64,000 nucleotides of DNA, taken from positions 62,001 through 126,000 of the forward strand of contig CANLLF010000001.1 of the NCBI GenBank assembly GCA_947491935.1. The letters run 5' to 3'. Made by a program: the position numbers and the translations under genes. The notes beneath the pieces were generated by a model. That model had not been told where the DNA came from. It saw only the letters and a list, made by a program, of their open reading frames with translations, and searched no databases. This document shows, one piece after another, positions 28,274-36,481 of this stretch; the stretch's first letter is position 1; each line of letters opens with the position of its first letter. This DNA is from an uncultured Roseicyclus sp. (GTDB lineage Bacteria; Pseudomonadota; Alphaproteobacteria; Rhodobacterales; Rhodobacteraceae).

Positions 28274-29641
28274 ATGGCCAAGCCCGTTACCATCTTCACC
28301 TGTTCCAATTGCGGTGCCGTCCACAAGAAGTGGTCGGGACGCTGCGATGAATGCGGCGAGTGGAACACGATCAAGGAAGAGGCCCCCCTTGGCACCGGGC
28401 CGGGTAAGGCGGCGCTTGGGTCGGCCAAGGGGCGCAAGATGGTGCTGAGCGATCTGCGCACCAAGGAAACGCCCCCGCCCCGGCAATCCTCCGGCGTCGC
28501 GGAGTTGGACCGGGTTCTGGGCGGCGGCCTTGTGCCCGCCTCGGCAACGCTGGTGGGCGGCGATCCGGGCATCGGGAAATCCACGCTTCTGCTGCAAGCC
28601 GCCGCCGCCTTCGCGCGGCAGGGCCTGAAGGTCATCTACGTGTCGGGGGAGGAGGCCACCGCGCAGGTCCGCATGCGCGCGGATCGTCTGGGCCTGGCCG
28701 ACAGCGCCGTGTTTCTGGCCGCCGAGACGAACCTGCGCGACATCCTGACGACGCTGGAGGCCGAAGCGCCCGATCTGGCCATCATCGATTCGATCCAGAC
28801 CATGTGGCTCGACACCGTGGAGAGCGCGCCGGGATCGGTTTCTCAGGTGCGCGCCTCGGCGCATGAGCTGACGACCTTCGCCAAACGCCGGGGCACCTCC
28901 GTGATGCTGGTGGGCCATGTCACCAAGGAGGGCCAGATCGCGGGGCCGCGTGTGGTGGAGCACATGGTCGACACGGTGCTGTATTTCGAAGGGGAGCGCG
29001 GGCATCAGTTCCGCATCCTGCGCTCGGTCAAGAACCGCTTTGGCCCGGCTGATGAGATCGGTGTGTTCGAGATGACGGGCCGGGGGCTGGCCGAGGTCGC
29101 GAATCCCTCCGCCCTGTTCCTGAGCGACCGCGAAGAACCTGCGCCCGGTTCGGTTGTGTTTGCAGGTATCGAGGGCACGCGCCCGGTTCTGGTGGAGTTT
29201 CAGGCACTTGTCGCGCCGTCAAATCTCAGCCAGCCGCGCCGCGCCGTGGTGGGGTGGGATGGCAGCCGCCTGAGTATGATCCTTGCGGTGCTGGAGGCGC
29301 GGGCGGGCATCACGTTTGCGGGGCTCGACGTCTATCTCAACATCGCGGGCGGCATGCGGATCAGCGAACCGGCGGCCGATCTGGCCGTGGCCGCCGCGCT
29401 CCTGAGCGCCCGCGAGGACGCCGCATTGCCGCGTGAAACCGTGGTTTTTGGGGAACTTTCGCTCTCCGGGGCGCTCCGTCCGGTGTCTCAGGCCGAAAAC
29501 CGGTTGAAAGAGGCGGTGAAACTTGGTTTTTCCACGGCAATCGCGCCCTCGGGCTGCCGGATCGCCGATGATGCGGGTGTCACTGTGCAGTCCATGGCGG
29601 ATCTCCCTGCTTTTGTGGGCGAGGTCTTCGGGGCAGGATAA
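28274..29641 (+). CDS. radA: DNA repair protein RadA (Sms)
   Basis: RadA is a RecA-like helicase acting on recombination intermediates. The 455-residue product has the zinc finger (CSNCGAVHKKWSGRCDECGEW, cysteines at residues 10, 13, 24 and 27), Walker A (GGDPGIGKSTLLL), the RadA KNRFG motif (VKNRFGPADEIG) and a Lon-like C-terminal domain (DVYLNIAGGMRISEPAADL). Length is normal. cvpA follows after 54 bases. Confidence 0.97.
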   Translation: MAKPVTIFTCSNCGAVHKKWSGRCDECGEWNTIKEEAPLGTGPGKAALGSAKGRKMVLSDLRTKETPPPRQSSGVAELDRVLGGGLVPASATLVGGDPGIGKSTLLLQAAAAFARQGLKVIYVSGEEATAQVRMRADRLGLADSAVFLAAETNLRDILTTLEAEAPDLAIIDSIQTMWLDTVESAPGSVSQVRASAHELTTFAKRRGTSVMLVGHVTKEGQIAGPRVVEHMVDTVLYFEGERGHQFRILRSVKNRFGPADEIGVFEMTGRGLAEVANPSALFLSDREEPAPGSVVFAGIEGTRPVLVEFQALVAPSNLSQPRRAVVGWDGSRLSMILAVLEARAGITFAGLDVYLNIAGGMRISEPAADLAVAAALLSAREDAALPRETVVFGELSLSGALRPVSQAENRLKEAVKLGFSTAIAPSGCRIADDAGVTVQSMADLPAFVGEVFGAG

Positions 29642-29695
29642 CGCGCGCGGGCCACGGCAGAGCCGCGGACGAGAAGACGAGGCAAGAGGGCAGAC

Positions 29696-30262
29696 ATGGA
29701 CGGATTTACCATTTTTGACGGCGTCGTCGGCGGGGTCATCGTAATCTCGGCCATCCTGGCCTATGCGCGCGGCTTCGTGCGCGAGATCATGTCGATCCTG
29801 GGCTGGATCGCCGCCGCCTTCGTGGCCTTCATCTTCGCGCCCAATGCCCTGCCGCTGATCCTTGAAATCCCCTATGTGGGCGAGTTCATCGGGGATAGCC
29901 GCGAATTGGGCATCCTGGCGAGCTTTGCGATTGTCTTCGTTGTGGCGCTCATCGTGGTGTCGCTGTTCACGCCGCTCTTCTCCTCGGTCGTGCAACGCTC
30001 GGCGTTGGGCGGGATCGATGCGGGCCTGGGCTTCCTGTTTGGTGTCGCGCGCGGTGTGCTGCTGGTTGTCGTGGCGTTGATTGCCTATGACCGGGTGGTG
30101 GGCGACGAGCCGATCCCGGCGATTTCCGACAGCCGGTCGGCCGCCGTTTTCGCGTCGCTTCAGGATCAGATCGAGGCGCAGATCCCCTCGGATGTGCCGG
30201 GATGGATCCTGGAACGTTACGAGACCTTGATCGGCGACGAGGTGGTTGCTCCGGCGGAATAG
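29696..30262 (+). CDS. cvpA: CvpA family protein
   Basis: A 188-residue inner-membrane protein with four hydrophobic segments and the CvpA signature (DGVVGGVIVISAILAYARGFVRE at the start, then GWIAAAFVAFIFAP). CvpA was named from colicin V production and affects envelope stress survival. In this order group it often stands next to radA and purF; here purF follows 2.2 kb later, suggesting the classic cvpA-purF pair was split by an insertion. Confidence 0.9.
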   Translation: MDGFTIFDGVVGGVIVISAILAYARGFVREIMSILGWIAAAFVAFIFAPNALPLILEIPYVGEFIGDSRELGILASFAIVFVVALIVVSLFTPLFSSVVQRSALGGIDAGLGFLFGVARGVLLVVVALIAYDRVVGDEPIPAISDSRSAAVFASLQDQIEAQIPSDVPGWILERYETLIGDEVVAPAE

Positions 30263-30271
30263 CCTGCCGGA

Positions 30272-31441
30272 TCACGCCGCCAGAAACGCATCCACCGCGT
30301 CCATCATCACCGCGAAGGCCGGGTCGGACGGGGCCACGACGTGGTTGGCGGTGGCAAGGGATCTGAACTCCGCATTCGGCAAGTGGCGGGCGAGCAACTG
30401 GCTTTGCGCCTTGGGATGGATCGCATCCCCGTCGGAGGACAGGACCAGGACCGGGGCCGTAACCTGCGGCAGGATATCCGTCACGTCGAAGCGCCCGATC
30501 GCCTCCCGCAGGATCGCCGCGCCCTCCGCCGTTGCGGACAGGCCCTGCATCTCGACCAGTCCGGCCACTTCCTCCGGTGTCGCTTCCGGCAGGAACAGGG
30601 TCGCGAAGGCCTTGACGAACGGGCTTCCGGCGACGCCCCAGCCGGAGCGGATCATCGACATCATCGCCTCGGTCTCCGCCACATCACCGCGGATGATGCT
30701 GCCTTGGGCGAAGCCGTTGATCAGCACGATGCGCTTGGTGCGACCGGGGTATCGGGCGGCATGGGCCAGCGCCACCGGCGCGCTTTGAGACACCGCGATC
30801 ACGTCCACCGGCGCGCTGCAGGTTGCCTCCAGAACCGCGTGAAAATCATCGACGGCGCTTGCGAGGTCCATCCGGGGCGGATGCCGGTCCGACAGGCCGG
30901 ACCCCCTTGGATCAAACCGGATCAGCCGCCGCCCCCGGTTCAGGCGCGCCAAAAGCGGGCGCCAGATGGGATTGTCCCAATCATGCTCCAGATGCGAGAT
31001 CCAGTGGCCGCCGCGGATCACCGTGGGGCCGTCGATGCCGGATGTGGCATAGGCGATGCCGGTGCCATCCGCGGAGATGGTAAACCGGATGACCTGCTCC
31101 GGTGCGTCTGCGCGCGCCGTCACGGCCGCCGCATCGGTGGAGACCGGCACAACCATCTGGACGCCGCGCCGGGGCACGGTGCGGATCACCGCCTGCGCGC
31201 GCCCATCATCACCCACCGCCGCCCGCGCCGCACTGACCCGGGCACTGAGCGCCGCATCGGACACGATCCGGCCCTTCCAGATCTGCGCAATCATCTCATC
31301 ATAGGTCAACAGATCCGGCGCGACCTGAGCCAGGAGCGTCAGCAGATCGAAGACCTGCGGCTCAACATGCACATCATGGCCATCCCGCATCAGGTGATGG
31401 CCGGACACGTCCAACTGGCAATCGGCGAACCGGTAAATCAT
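30272..31441 (-). CDS. Winged-helix DNA-binding domain fused to alpha/beta hydrolase
   Basis: A 389-residue fusion. Residues 1-100 are an OmpR/CadC-type winged helix (VHVEPQVFDLLTLLAQ, IWKGRIVSDAALSARVSAAR, IRTVPRRGVQMV). Residues of about 125-389 are an alpha/beta hydrolase: RLIRFDPRGSGLSD, the nucleophile elbow VSQSAPVAL, VLVLSSDGDAIHP and a late histidine in ATANHVVAP. The chain of Ser, Asp and His looks complete. No transmembrane segment joins the halves. It may be a regulator whose sensor domain binds or cleaves an ester or lactone. The role is inferred. Confidence 0.85.
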   Translation of the reverse strand: MIYRFADCQLDVSGHHLMRDGHDVHVEPQVFDLLTLLAQVAPDLLTYDEMIAQIWKGRIVSDAALSARVSAARAAVGDDGRAQAVIRTVPRRGVQMVVPVSTDAAAVTARADAPEQVIRFTISADGTGIAYATSGIDGPTVIRGGHWISHLEHDWDNPIWRPLLARLNRGRRLIRFDPRGSGLSDRHPPRMDLASAVDDFHAVLEATCSAPVDVIAVSQSAPVALAHAARYPGRTKRIVLINGFAQGSIIRGDVAETEAMMSMIRSGWGVAGSPFVKAFATLFLPEATPEEVAGLVEMQGLSATAEGAAILREAIGRFDVTDILPQVTAPVLVLSSDGDAIHPKAQSQLLARHLPNAEFRSLATANHVVAPSDPAFAVMMDAVDAFLAA

Positions 31442-31597
31442 GGCCGAGACTGGCGCGGTGACGCCCGAAGGAACAAGGAAAAAATGGACATCTTCGGCGA
31501 AAATGCGGCGGTTCTTCAGGGCTTCTTCAGACCGCCTTCAAGCGGGATCGTGCGGGCCGGATCATGCTGGCGTCACCGCAACAGAGGGATCCAGACC

Positions 31598-31810
31598 ATG
31601 ACCGACCCGATCAAGACCCGCCCAGATGGCTCCATCGACATTCAGCATTACATCGCCCGTGGCCGGTACGCGCGCAGCGTTGCCGCCCATGACATGGCCC
31701 GCCAGACCTATGCCGCGATGCGGCCTGCCAAGGCCCGCATCGGCACGGTGATCCTGGCCGGAACGGCGCTTGTGCTGGGAACGCTCGCGCTTATGCCCGC
31801 CCTGATCTGA
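31598..31810 (+). CDS. Small single-helix membrane protein
   Basis: A 70-residue protein from ATG 31598, with AGAGGG upstream. The first 48 residues are charged (DPIKTRPDGSIDIQHYIARG, HDMARQTYAAMRPAKARIG) and the end is one hydrophobic helix (TVILAGTALVLGTLALMPAL). No family recognised. It is divergent from the winged-helix/hydrolase gene, sharing a 156-base intergenic region, so it is a candidate target of that regulator. Confidence 0.6.
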   Translation: MTDPIKTRPDGSIDIQHYIARGRYARSVAAHDMARQTYAAMRPAKARIGTVILAGTALVLGTLALMPALI

Positions 31811-31828
31811 CAGGGTGGTGGCCAGCGA

Positions 31829-32284
31829 TCACCGCGTGCCGAGGCTCAGGACAAAGCCCGCCAGCAGCAGCAGCAAGGCGCCGCCGAAATACATGTAGAG
31901 CCCGGTCCGGATGAAATCGCCCATCAACTCGTAGGCCTGGCCGACATCCTGAAAATCCAGCTCGAACGGCAAGCCCAGATCGGCGCGCACCTCGTCCGCG
32001 CGCATGTAGAAATGCACGCCAAGCGCCACGGGCGAGAGCCCCGCCAAGAGCGACAGCAGCGCCGAGGCCCGCCCCATCAGGGCCACCAGCGCCGTCAGCG
32101 CGGCCGCCACGAACCCGCCAAGGAACACCCAGACCTGCCAAGGGCCGTCGATCACGGCTTGCTGGATATCATCGCCGATGAAGGCCGATGGCGAGAATTC
32201 CGCGCCCGCAAATGGCGGCTCGATCCAGGTTACGAAATAGCTGGCAGCCATCGCTGCCCCTGCCAGGAAGATGACGAACCGCAT
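31829..32284 (-). CDS. Membrane protein of unknown function
   Basis: A 151-residue protein with four hydrophobic helices: FVIFLAGAAMAASYFVTWI, VWVFLGGFVAAALTALVALM, ALLSLLAGLSPVALGV and MYFGGALLLLLAGFVLSLG. An acidic, aromatic stretch (DLGLPFELDFQDVGQAYEL) lies between helices three and four. It resembles small conserved proteins of unknown function in other Rhodobacteraceae. Divergent from purF. Confidence 0.65.
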   Translation of the reverse strand: MRFVIFLAGAAMAASYFVTWIEPPFAGAEFSPSAFIGDDIQQAVIDGPWQVWVFLGGFVAAALTALVALMGRASALLSLLAGLSPVALGVHFYMRADEVRADLGLPFELDFQDVGQAYELMGDFIRTGLYMYFGGALLLLLAGFVLSLGTR

Positions 32285-32453
32285 GGCCTGCTCCGTGTTT
32301 ATTGTCTGTCGTTTGCCTCGTGCGGTTAATCTATCCTAATCCGCCGTGGCGGTCCATCGCGCGGCGTTTTGGCCCGGCTTTCATGATCGTTTCGTGACAC
32401 TGCGCCCCTGCCGTCCTATGTGAAGGTGACGCCCCGCCCCGGAGATTCGCCCG

Positions 32454-33932
32454 ATGGACGAGACAACCTTTCCCCCTCACCCCTTCGATCCGCTGTCTGA
32501 TGACAAATTGCGCGAGGAATGCGGTGTTTTCGGCGTCATCGGCGTGGATGATGCGGCGAACTTCGTGGCGCTTGGCATGCATGCCCTGCAGCATCGCGGG
32601 CAGGAAGCGGGCGGGATCGTGACCCACCACCCCGAGACAGGCTTCAACCAGCAGCGCCGCATGGGCCTTGTGCGCGACAACTTCACCTCGCAATCGATGA
32701 TGGCGCAGCTTCCCGGCACAATCGGGATCGGCCATGTGCGCTACTCCACCGCCGGGTCCAAGGGGCAGACCGCGATCCGCGACGTGCAGCCGTTTTTTGG
32801 CGAGTTTTCCATGGGCGGCGCGGCGATTGCCCATAACGGCAATATCGTGAATGCCGAGGAGCTGCGCCGCGAGCTGATCGAGCGCGGCTCGATCTTCCAA
32901 AGCTCGTCGGACAGTGAATGCATCGTACATCTGATGGCGCGCTCCATGGGGCGCAACATCCCCGACCGGATGGAAGAGGCCTTGCGCAAGGTCGAAGGCG
33001 CGTTTTCGGTGGTGGCGATGACGCGCACCAAGCTGATCGGCTGCCGCGATCCCTTGGGCGTGCGCCCGCTGGTTCTGGGCCGGGTGGGTGACGGGTGGGC
33101 GCTGGCGTCTGAGACCTGCGCGCTGGACATCATCGGCGCGGATTTCGTGCGTGAGATCGAACCGGGCGAGATGGTCGTGATCACCCCCAAGGGCGTCGAG
33201 AGCCATTTCCCTTTCCGGCCGGCAAAGCCCCGCTTCTGCATCTTCGAACATGTCTATTTCAGCCGCCCCGACAGCCAGTTGGGCGGCCGGTCCGTCTATG
33301 AGACCCGCGAGAATATCGGCCGCGAACTGGCCAAGGAGGCGCCGGTAGACGCGGATCTGGTCTGCCCCGTGCCCGATAGCGGCACACCGGCGGCGATCGG
33401 CTATTCCCTGCAAAGCGGCATCCCCTACGCGATGGGCATCATCCGCAACAACTACATGGGCCGGACGTTCATCGAGCCCACCGCCGAGATCCGCAATATG
33501 GGCGTGCGCCTCAAGCTCAACGTGAACCGCGCGCTGATCCGCGACAAACGCGTGATCCTGGTCGATGACAGCGTCGTGCGCGGCACAACCAGCCGCAAGA
33601 TCAAGGAGATGATCCTGGATGCCGGCGCGGCGGAGGTGCATTTCCGCATCGCCTCGCCCCCCACCTCCTGGCCGTGTTTTTATGGCGTCGACACGCCGCA
33701 GCGGGAGAAATTGCTGGCCGCGACGATGTCCGAGGAAGAGATGCGCGTGCATCTGGGCGTCGACAGCATCCGCTTCATCAGCCTCGATGGTCTCTACCGC
33801 GCGGTGGGCGAGGCCAAGGGCCGGGATCCCAGGGCGCCCGCCTATTGTGATGCCTGTTTCTCGGGCGATTACCCGGTGAAGCCCACCGATCAGATGGCAA
33901 AAGGGTTCAAGATGGTGGAGGCCGCGGAATGA
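32454..33932 (+). CDS. purF: Amidophosphoribosyltransferase (PurF)
   Basis: PurF makes 5-phosphoribosylamine from PRPP and glutamine, the first committed purine step. The 492-residue product has the N-terminal nucleophile cysteine in EECGVFGV (Cys 24), behind a propeptide, so it is self-processing. The PRPP motif is VILVDDSVVRGTTSR. Cysteines in PRFCIFEHV, SWPCFYGV and CDACF fit the ligands of the Bacillus-type 4Fe-4S cluster. Its stop overlaps the next start (ATGA). Confidence 0.96.
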   Translation: MDETTFPPHPFDPLSDDKLREECGVFGVIGVDDAANFVALGMHALQHRGQEAGGIVTHHPETGFNQQRRMGLVRDNFTSQSMMAQLPGTIGIGHVRYSTAGSKGQTAIRDVQPFFGEFSMGGAAIAHNGNIVNAEELRRELIERGSIFQSSSDSECIVHLMARSMGRNIPDRMEEALRKVEGAFSVVAMTRTKLIGCRDPLGVRPLVLGRVGDGWALASETCALDIIGADFVREIEPGEMVVITPKGVESHFPFRPAKPRFCIFEHVYFSRPDSQLGGRSVYETRENIGRELAKEAPVDADLVCPVPDSGTPAAIGYSLQSGIPYAMGIIRNNYMGRTFIEPTAEIRNMGVRLKLNVNRALIRDKRVILVDDSVVRGTTSRKIKEMILDAGAAEVHFRIASPPTSWPCFYGVDTPQREKLLAATMSEEEMRVHLGVDSIRFISLDGLYRAVGEAKGRDPRAPAYCDACFSGDYPVKPTDQMAKGFKMVEAAE

Positions 33933-34540
33933 TCCGCCTGTTCCGCCGTGCGAAACCTGCGCGCGTCGTCCCGGAGGAGGAGTTGGCACGCCGCCTTGCC
34001 GATGATGACTACGCCTGTGCCTGTTGCGGCGTGAAGCTGCGCGCCGGCAGCGGGGTGATCTACCCCGACGCCCCGTTTGGCTGGAAGAACCCGCCCACAC
34101 CGGCGCCGGACGCGTTGTATGACGAGGGCGGCTCCGAGATCCTCACCGAAAATTACGCGCGGCGCGACGGGGACAACCTGTTGCGCGCCTATCTGCCGAT
34201 CCCCATCAAGAGGACCGAGCAATCGGTCTTCATCGGGGTCTGGTGCAGCCTGAAGGTGGGCAATCACGCGCGGTTCCGGGCGTCCCAAGTGCGTGGCGAT
34301 GCCGACAAGCTGGGGGAGATGTTCTCGTGGCTCTACAGCCAATTGCCCCGGCTGACCGGCCCGCTGCTGACCGCGGGCACCCTTGTGCCCTATTCCGGCG
34401 GGCGGATGCCGCTTTACTGGATCACCGACAAGAGGCACCCGTTTCGGGCCGCTCAGCATGAGGGCATGAGCGCGTCGGAAATCCTGGACCTCTACGAGCA
34501 GTTCGGGCGCGGCGACATGGTGCAGCACCTCAAGGCGTAA
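33929..34540 (+). CDS. DUF2199 domain-containing protein
   Basis: A 203-residue soluble protein coupled to purF by a 4-base overlap. The N-terminal part has a CACCG cysteine pair (near residues 30-34) suggestive of a zinc knuckle; the middle has FIGVWCSLK, and a C-terminal WLYSQLP and HPFRAAQHEGMS that match DUF2199. The function of this family is unknown, and whether it has a purine-related role is not clear from sequence. Confidence 0.75.
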   Translation: MIRLFRRAKPARVVPEEELARRLADDDYACACCGVKLRAGSGVIYPDAPFGWKNPPTPAPDALYDEGGSEILTENYARRDGDNLLRAYLPIPIKRTEQSVFIGVWCSLKVGNHARFRASQVRGDADKLGEMFSWLYSQLPRLTGPLLTAGTLVPYSGGRMPLYWITDKRHPFRAAQHEGMSASEILDLYEQFGRGDMVQHLKA

Positions 34541-34618
34541 CAGCCACCCTGCCCGTATTTCCGTCGGGAATGAGCGACCAATCGTCAAAACTCCCAATCC
34601 CATCACCGCAAAAGGAAA

Positions 34619-34641
34619 CGCCGCCCCATTGTGGGACGGCG
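34619..34641 (-). terminator. Rho-independent terminator of bioY
   Basis: CGCCGCCCC at 34619-34627 pairs with GGGACGGCG at 34633-34641 with one mismatch and loop ATTGT. On the minus strand it is followed by TTTCCTTTT. It lies 25 bases past the bioY stop and between convergent genes. Confidence 0.6.
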
Positions 34642-34666
34642 CGAAGCTCAAAACCGTTTGGTCGGA

Positions 34667-35269
34667 TCAGCGGCGGGCGAGCGCCGCCCATCCGCCGGTC
34701 ACGATCAGCGCGGCCAGCACCGCCTTGACCGCATCACCGATCAGGAAGGCCGACATGAAGTGGGTCCAGTAGAAGCCCAGGCCCTGACCGGCCCAACCGG
34801 CCTCGACGCCGAAGCCGGTCGCCAGCGCCATCGGCCAGGCAATGCCCGGAACGTAGAGGAGCGCCGAGATGACGATACCGGCCAGCGCGGTGCCGACAAA
34901 CCCGCGTGCCAGGCCGCGTTCCGCCGCCCAACCGGCGGCCCAGGCCATGCCGACAAAGCCGATCAGGAAGCCGCCCGTGGGCCCGAAGAAGGCCGCGGGG
35001 CCCATCGCGGTGGTTGGCGAGAAGACGGGCAGGCCCGCCGCCCCTTCCGCCAGATAGGCGATCAGGGTGATCGCCCCCAGGCGGGAGCCAAGCGTGAAGC
35101 CCACCAGCAGGATCGCCAGCACCTGCAGCGTCATCGGCACCGGGAACATCGGCACCGACGTGCGGGCCGCCAGCGCGATCAGGATCGTGCCCCCCAGAAC
35201 CAGCAGCGCCTTGCGCAGAAGGCTGGTATCGCCCAGCGTTGCGGAAAGAAGTGTTGTATCCCGGTCCAT
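34667..35269 (-). CDS. bioY: Biotin transporter BioY
   Basis: BioY is the substrate-binding membrane subunit of ECF biotin transporters and can work alone. The 200-residue product has six hydrophobic segments and the family motifs: PVPMTLQVLAILLVG, GPTGGFLIGF near residue 105 and a YVPGIAW segment. ATG 35269 has AAAGGGG upstream; the frame is open further but without a site. bioM and bioN are not adjacent. I found no BioR-type TTAT-ATAA operator in the upstream 130 bases. Confidence 0.93.
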   Translation of the reverse strand: MDRDTTLLSATLGDTSLLRKALLVLGGTILIALAARTSVPMFPVPMTLQVLAILLVGFTLGSRLGAITLIAYLAEGAAGLPVFSPTTAMGPAAFFGPTGGFLIGFVGMAWAAGWAAERGLARGFVGTALAGIVISALLYVPGIAWPMALATGFGVEAGWAGQGLGFYWTHFMSAFLIGDAVKAVLAALIVTGGWAALARR

Positions 35270-35399
35270 GTCATCGCCCCTTTGGTCTGATGGCGGGCCA
35301 TCCGGCCCCGTTCCACCGAAGGTATTCCCGCGCGCCGGAGGGAAGTCAAGCAAGCGCCACCCCTTGCACTTGCGCGCCCAAGCAGGCAACAGGCCGCCC

Positions 35400-36068
35400 A
35401 TGACGGAAAAACCCCTTTCAGGCAGAATTGCCCTTGTGACAGGCGCGTCGCGCGGCATCGGCGCGGCGTCGGCGGAATGGTTGGCGGGCCAGGGCGCCCA
35501 TGTGGTGGCGGTCGCGCGTACCGTGGGCGGGCTGGAGGAGCTGGACGACCGGATCAAGGCCACCGGTGGTCAGGCCACGCTTGCGCCCATGGACCTGACC
35601 GATGACGGCGCCATCGCACATCTTTGCCGCTCGATCTTCGATCGTTGGGGCCGCGCGGATATCTGGGTCCATGCCGCGATCCATGTCAGCGCGCTGACAC
35701 CCGCGCCCCATGTGCAGCCCAAGGACCTCGACAAGAACATCACCACCAACATCCGCGCCTTCTCGCGCCTGATAACGAATATCGAGCCGCTGATCGCGCC
35801 GTCCGACGCGCCCCACGCCATCTTTTTCGATGATCAGTGGGACGCGAAATTCGCCGGGGCCTACGCGATGTCGAAAGCCGCGCAACGGGCGTTGGTCGAA
35901 TGCTGGCAGGCGGAATCGGTCAAGACCGGGCCCGCGGTGCATCTGCTGCGCCCGGCCCCGATGCCGACGGCCACCCGCGCGCGGTTCTATCCCGGGGAAG
36001 ATCGCAGCACGCTGGCCGATCCGAAAGCAGAAGCCGCCCGCCTTCTTGCGCCGATCTTCGCGGCCTAA
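35400..36068 (+). CDS. Short-chain dehydrogenase-like protein lacking the catalytic serine
   Basis: A 222-residue SDR with an intact nucleotide-binding motif (TGASRGIG, residues 14-21) and YAMSK at the active site. The serine expected about 13 residues before the tyrosine is replaced: that stretch reads IFFDDQWDAKFAGAY. The usual NNAG is WVHAAI. Some Rhodobacteraceae relatives share this pattern (FFDD, and PAPMPTATRARFYPGED near the end). It may bind NADP without classical oxidoreductase activity. It overlaps zapA at the convergent stops. Confidence 0.8.
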   Translation: MTEKPLSGRIALVTGASRGIGAASAEWLAGQGAHVVAVARTVGGLEELDDRIKATGGQATLAPMDLTDDGAIAHLCRSIFDRWGRADIWVHAAIHVSALTPAPHVQPKDLDKNITTNIRAFSRLITNIEPLIAPSDAPHAIFFDDQWDAKFAGAYAMSKAAQRALVECWQAESVKTGPAVHLLRPAPMPTATRARFYPGEDRSTLADPKAEAARLLAPIFAA

Positions 36069-36481
36069 CCCGCCGCGGCGCCATCCAACTCATCGGCAAG
36101 CGCCTCGGCCCGGGCGGCCAGTTCGGCCAGCCCATCGGTGATCTGATCGGGCAATTCGGTGCGCGGACCGGCTTGTTGCAATTCCGAGATGCGCCGCGCG
36201 CGATCGGCAAGGCGTTCTTCCGCGGAATGCAGCGCCTTTTCCTGCGCCGTAACCTTGTCCTGCACCTCGCGCAGCTCGTCTTCCAGCGCGGCGGTCTTGT
36301 CGGCCAGCATCAGGCCCGCCATCAGCAACATGCGTTCGGGCGGCATCCGGCCGATCTGGCCCAGAACCACGGTCGCCTCGGTATCAAGCATCTTGGCGGC
36401 GGAGCGCAGATACGGCTCTTCCCCGTCCTGGCACGCCACGGAAAACACTTTTCCGCCGATTTCTACATCCACTTCAGGCAT
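36065..36481 (-). CDS. zapA: Cell division protein ZapA
   Basis: ZapA bundles FtsZ filaments at the division site. The 138-residue product has the N-terminal head (VDVEIGGKVFSVACQDGEE, LRSAAKMLDTEA) and a coiled-coil helix (LLMAGLMLADKTAALEDELREV). It is a little longer than E. coli ZapA because of the extended coiled coil. It starts inside the end of the upstream coiled-coil gene by 8 bases, so the two are coupled. Confidence 0.9.
   Translation of the reverse strand: MPEVDVEIGGKVFSVACQDGEEPYLRSAAKMLDTEATVVLGQIGRMPPERMLLMAGLMLADKTAALEDELREVQDKVTAQEKALHSAEERLADRARRISELQQAGPRTELPDQITDGLAELAARAEALADELDGAAAG

Noticed and set aside
28274-30262. Possible defence island around radA and the hydrolase fusion
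   Set aside because: The genes are standard housekeeping (radA, cvpA) plus one regulator-like fusion; no nuclease, toxin-antitoxin pair or modification gene is present.
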